A stretch of 64,000 nucleotides of DNA from Ectopseudomonas toyotomiensis. GTDB taxonomy: Bacteria > Pseudomonadota > Gammaproteobacteria > Pseudomonadales > Pseudomonadaceae. This document shows positions 63,288 through 64,000 of the stretch, piece after piece (the stretch's first letter is position 1; each line of letters begins with the position of its first letter). The position numbers and the translations under genes were made by a program. The notes beneath the pieces are model-generated. The model was given only the letters and a program-made list of their open reading frames with translations. It was not told the DNA's origin and did not search any database. The stretch covers positions 123,233 through 187,232 of the forward strand of contig NZ_FOXK01000012.1 in NCBI RefSeq assembly GCF_900115695.1. The letters run 5' to 3'.

Positions 63288-63727
63288 AACCAAAGAGAAG
63301 GGCACCCCGACATCCGGCCCCGGCTGCACCGGGGTTCCCTCGCTCCATCACCACTCCAGGAGCACGCTGCGAAGAGCCATCCTTGGCCCATCGCAGCTCT
63401 CGCGACATCCATGTCGCTCAACCCCTTACGCGGCGATTCCACTCGGCCTCCTGAAGGGGACTTGGGCGTCGCCTGCGTGATCGCTGCCTAAAAGCAAAAA
63501 CAAAAACAGACACCGTCGAGCTTGAGCCCGAGGAAATCTTGCAAGCTCGCGACCTGGTCCCCTTCAGGAGGCCGAGAGGAGGTGTTGCGTAGGGGAGCGA
63601 GCCGCATGGATGCGGCGAGAGGCTTAATGGGCCAGGGATGGCCCATGTAAGCCGGCCCCCGGAGCGGCACCGGAACGAGGGAAGTTTCGCGCAGCGAAAC
63701 CCGGATGTCGGGGGGCCCTTCTTTGGC

Positions 63728-63757
63728 ACACCTTTCTTGGGCAAGCAAGAAAGGTGT
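63728..63757. other. Right subterminal hairpin of the foldback
   Basis: ACACCTTTCTT and AAGAAAGGTGT are exact complements around loop GGGCAAGC, the reverse complement of the left hairpin's loop. The stem bases differ from the left copy at several positions while pairing is kept. Confidence 0.7.
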
Positions 63758-63945
63758 GGCGCCCGTAAGGGGCGCAACCCAAACGTTCAGGCGACGCGGT
63801 AATGGATAGTGCTAAGTCAGTAAGTAATACGCACACAAATTTGCCAGTCCGGTGTGTCAACCCGCACTGCCTCCAAACTATGCGAAGAACCATAAAAAAG
63901 CCCCGCAATCCAGAGCGTGTGAAAACGCACTGACGCCAGAAAAAT

Positions 63946-63981
63946 CCAACGCCCCGACTGGTTCGGGGCGTTGGTGTTTTT
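63946..63981. terminator. Rho-independent terminator near the right edge
   Basis: A perfect 12-bp stem (CCAACGCCCCGA and complement) with loop CTGGT is followed by TGTTTTT on the plus strand and preceded by AAAAA-rich sequence, so it could act in both directions. The gene it serves, probably to the right on the minus strand, is outside the window. Confidence 0.75.
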
Positions 63982-64000
63982 GAAGCATGGAAATGGAAAG

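Larger units (their letters stand above)
63129..63891. repeat. Large imperfect foldback (inverted repeat) element
   Basis: Two arms, about 63129-63463 and 63550-63891, are imperfect reverse complements. Matching blocks are GGTTCTTCGCAT (outer), CTGGCAA and GGCACT/TCCATT-type tracts, CGCCCCTTACGGGCG, CCCGACATCCGG, TGGCCCAT, and GGCCTCCTGAAGGGGAC (inner). A roughly 85-base unpaired centre has an A-rich run on the plus strand. Each arm carries its own hairpin. There is no transposase gene. Short reading frames on both arms (about 70-120 codons) share translated similarity but have no recognisable domain or ribosome-binding site, so I do not call genes. The stretch 63084-63128 shows nothing I can name. 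Confidence 0.75.

Noticed and set aside
63268..63480. Short open frames in the foldback region as genes
   Set aside because: No ribosome-binding site, no domain, and they lie wholly within inverted-repeat sequence. Kept as part of the repeat.
1..64000. CRISPR array, tRNA/rRNA genes, prophage or integrase
   Set aside because: No regularly spaced repeats, cloverleaf-like sequences, rRNA segments or phage genes were seen on either strand by reading.

Overview
The window is high-GC Gammaproteobacterial chromosome from a Pseudomonas. The clues are the gene order (dpp/psdR/mdpA, roxSR, gatCAB, mreBCD, tldD/pmbA, fagA-fumC-sod, rpoN-hpf-ptsN-rapZ-ptsO, lpt/kds, mla, murA, hisGDC, algW, cysD-cysNC), which as I recall it runs collinear with P. 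aeruginosa PAO1 from about PA4442 to PA4506, and the short intergenic palindromes typical of pseudomonads. The repeat families (GTAGGG...CCCTAC, CCGGATGCAATCCGGG-like and a TTTACA/TGTAAA palindrome) suggest the P. mendocina/oleovorans side of the genus, but this is a weak inference. I see no rRNA, tRNA, CRISPR array, prophage or transposase gene.

Layout. Positions 1-1.7 kb: the 5' end of an ada gene leaving the window on the minus strand, and a REC/HD-GYP-like protein whose key residues are missing in both domains. 1.8-13.1 kb: a dipeptide acquisition locus with dppBCDF, three DppA-type binding proteins, the XRE-cupin regulator psdR and the divergent M24 metallopeptidase mdpA. 13.3-19.2 kb: a SIMPL-domain protein, the redox two-component system roxSR, an AEC transporter, a carboxymuconolactone-decarboxylase-like protein overlapping a CaCA exchanger, and an RlpA-like lipoprotein. 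19.2-36 kb: housekeeping genes (gatCAB, mreBCD, maf, rng, yhdP, a nitrilase, tldD, darP, pmbA). 35.8-39.8 kb: the iron-starvation/oxidative-stress cluster fagA-fumC-orf-sodA plus a ZIP transporter, behind a Fur-box-like sequence. 39.8-46.8 kb: nitrogen PTS, RapZ, HPF, sigma-54, the LPS-export genes lptBAC and Kdo synthesis genes kdsCD, all on the minus strand. 47.0-55.1 kb: the mla lipid-transport operon, ibaG, murA and hisGDC. 55.2-58.0 kb: a TonB-dependent receptor plus DUF4198 protein that look inserted between hisC and algW. 58.1-63.0 kb: algW, a NIF3 protein and sulfate-activation genes. 63.0-64.0 kb: no convincing gene, but a large imperfect foldback structure.

The genes form several cooperating modules: peptide uptake plus intracellular dipeptide hydrolysis under one repressor; cell-shape and envelope biogenesis (Mre, Lpt, Kds, Mla, MurA, AlgW); and metal/oxidative-stress responses (Fur-type and Zur-type sites). 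The observations most worth following up are four matching palindromes in two helically phased pairs in front of dppA and mdpA (candidate PsdR operators); the 63.1-63.9 kb foldback, with subterminal hairpins whose stems differ between arms yet still pair; a Zur-box-like palindrome before the TonB receptor; an ATT start candidate for mreC; and a REP-like repeat that encodes the beginning of a lipoprotein signal peptide.
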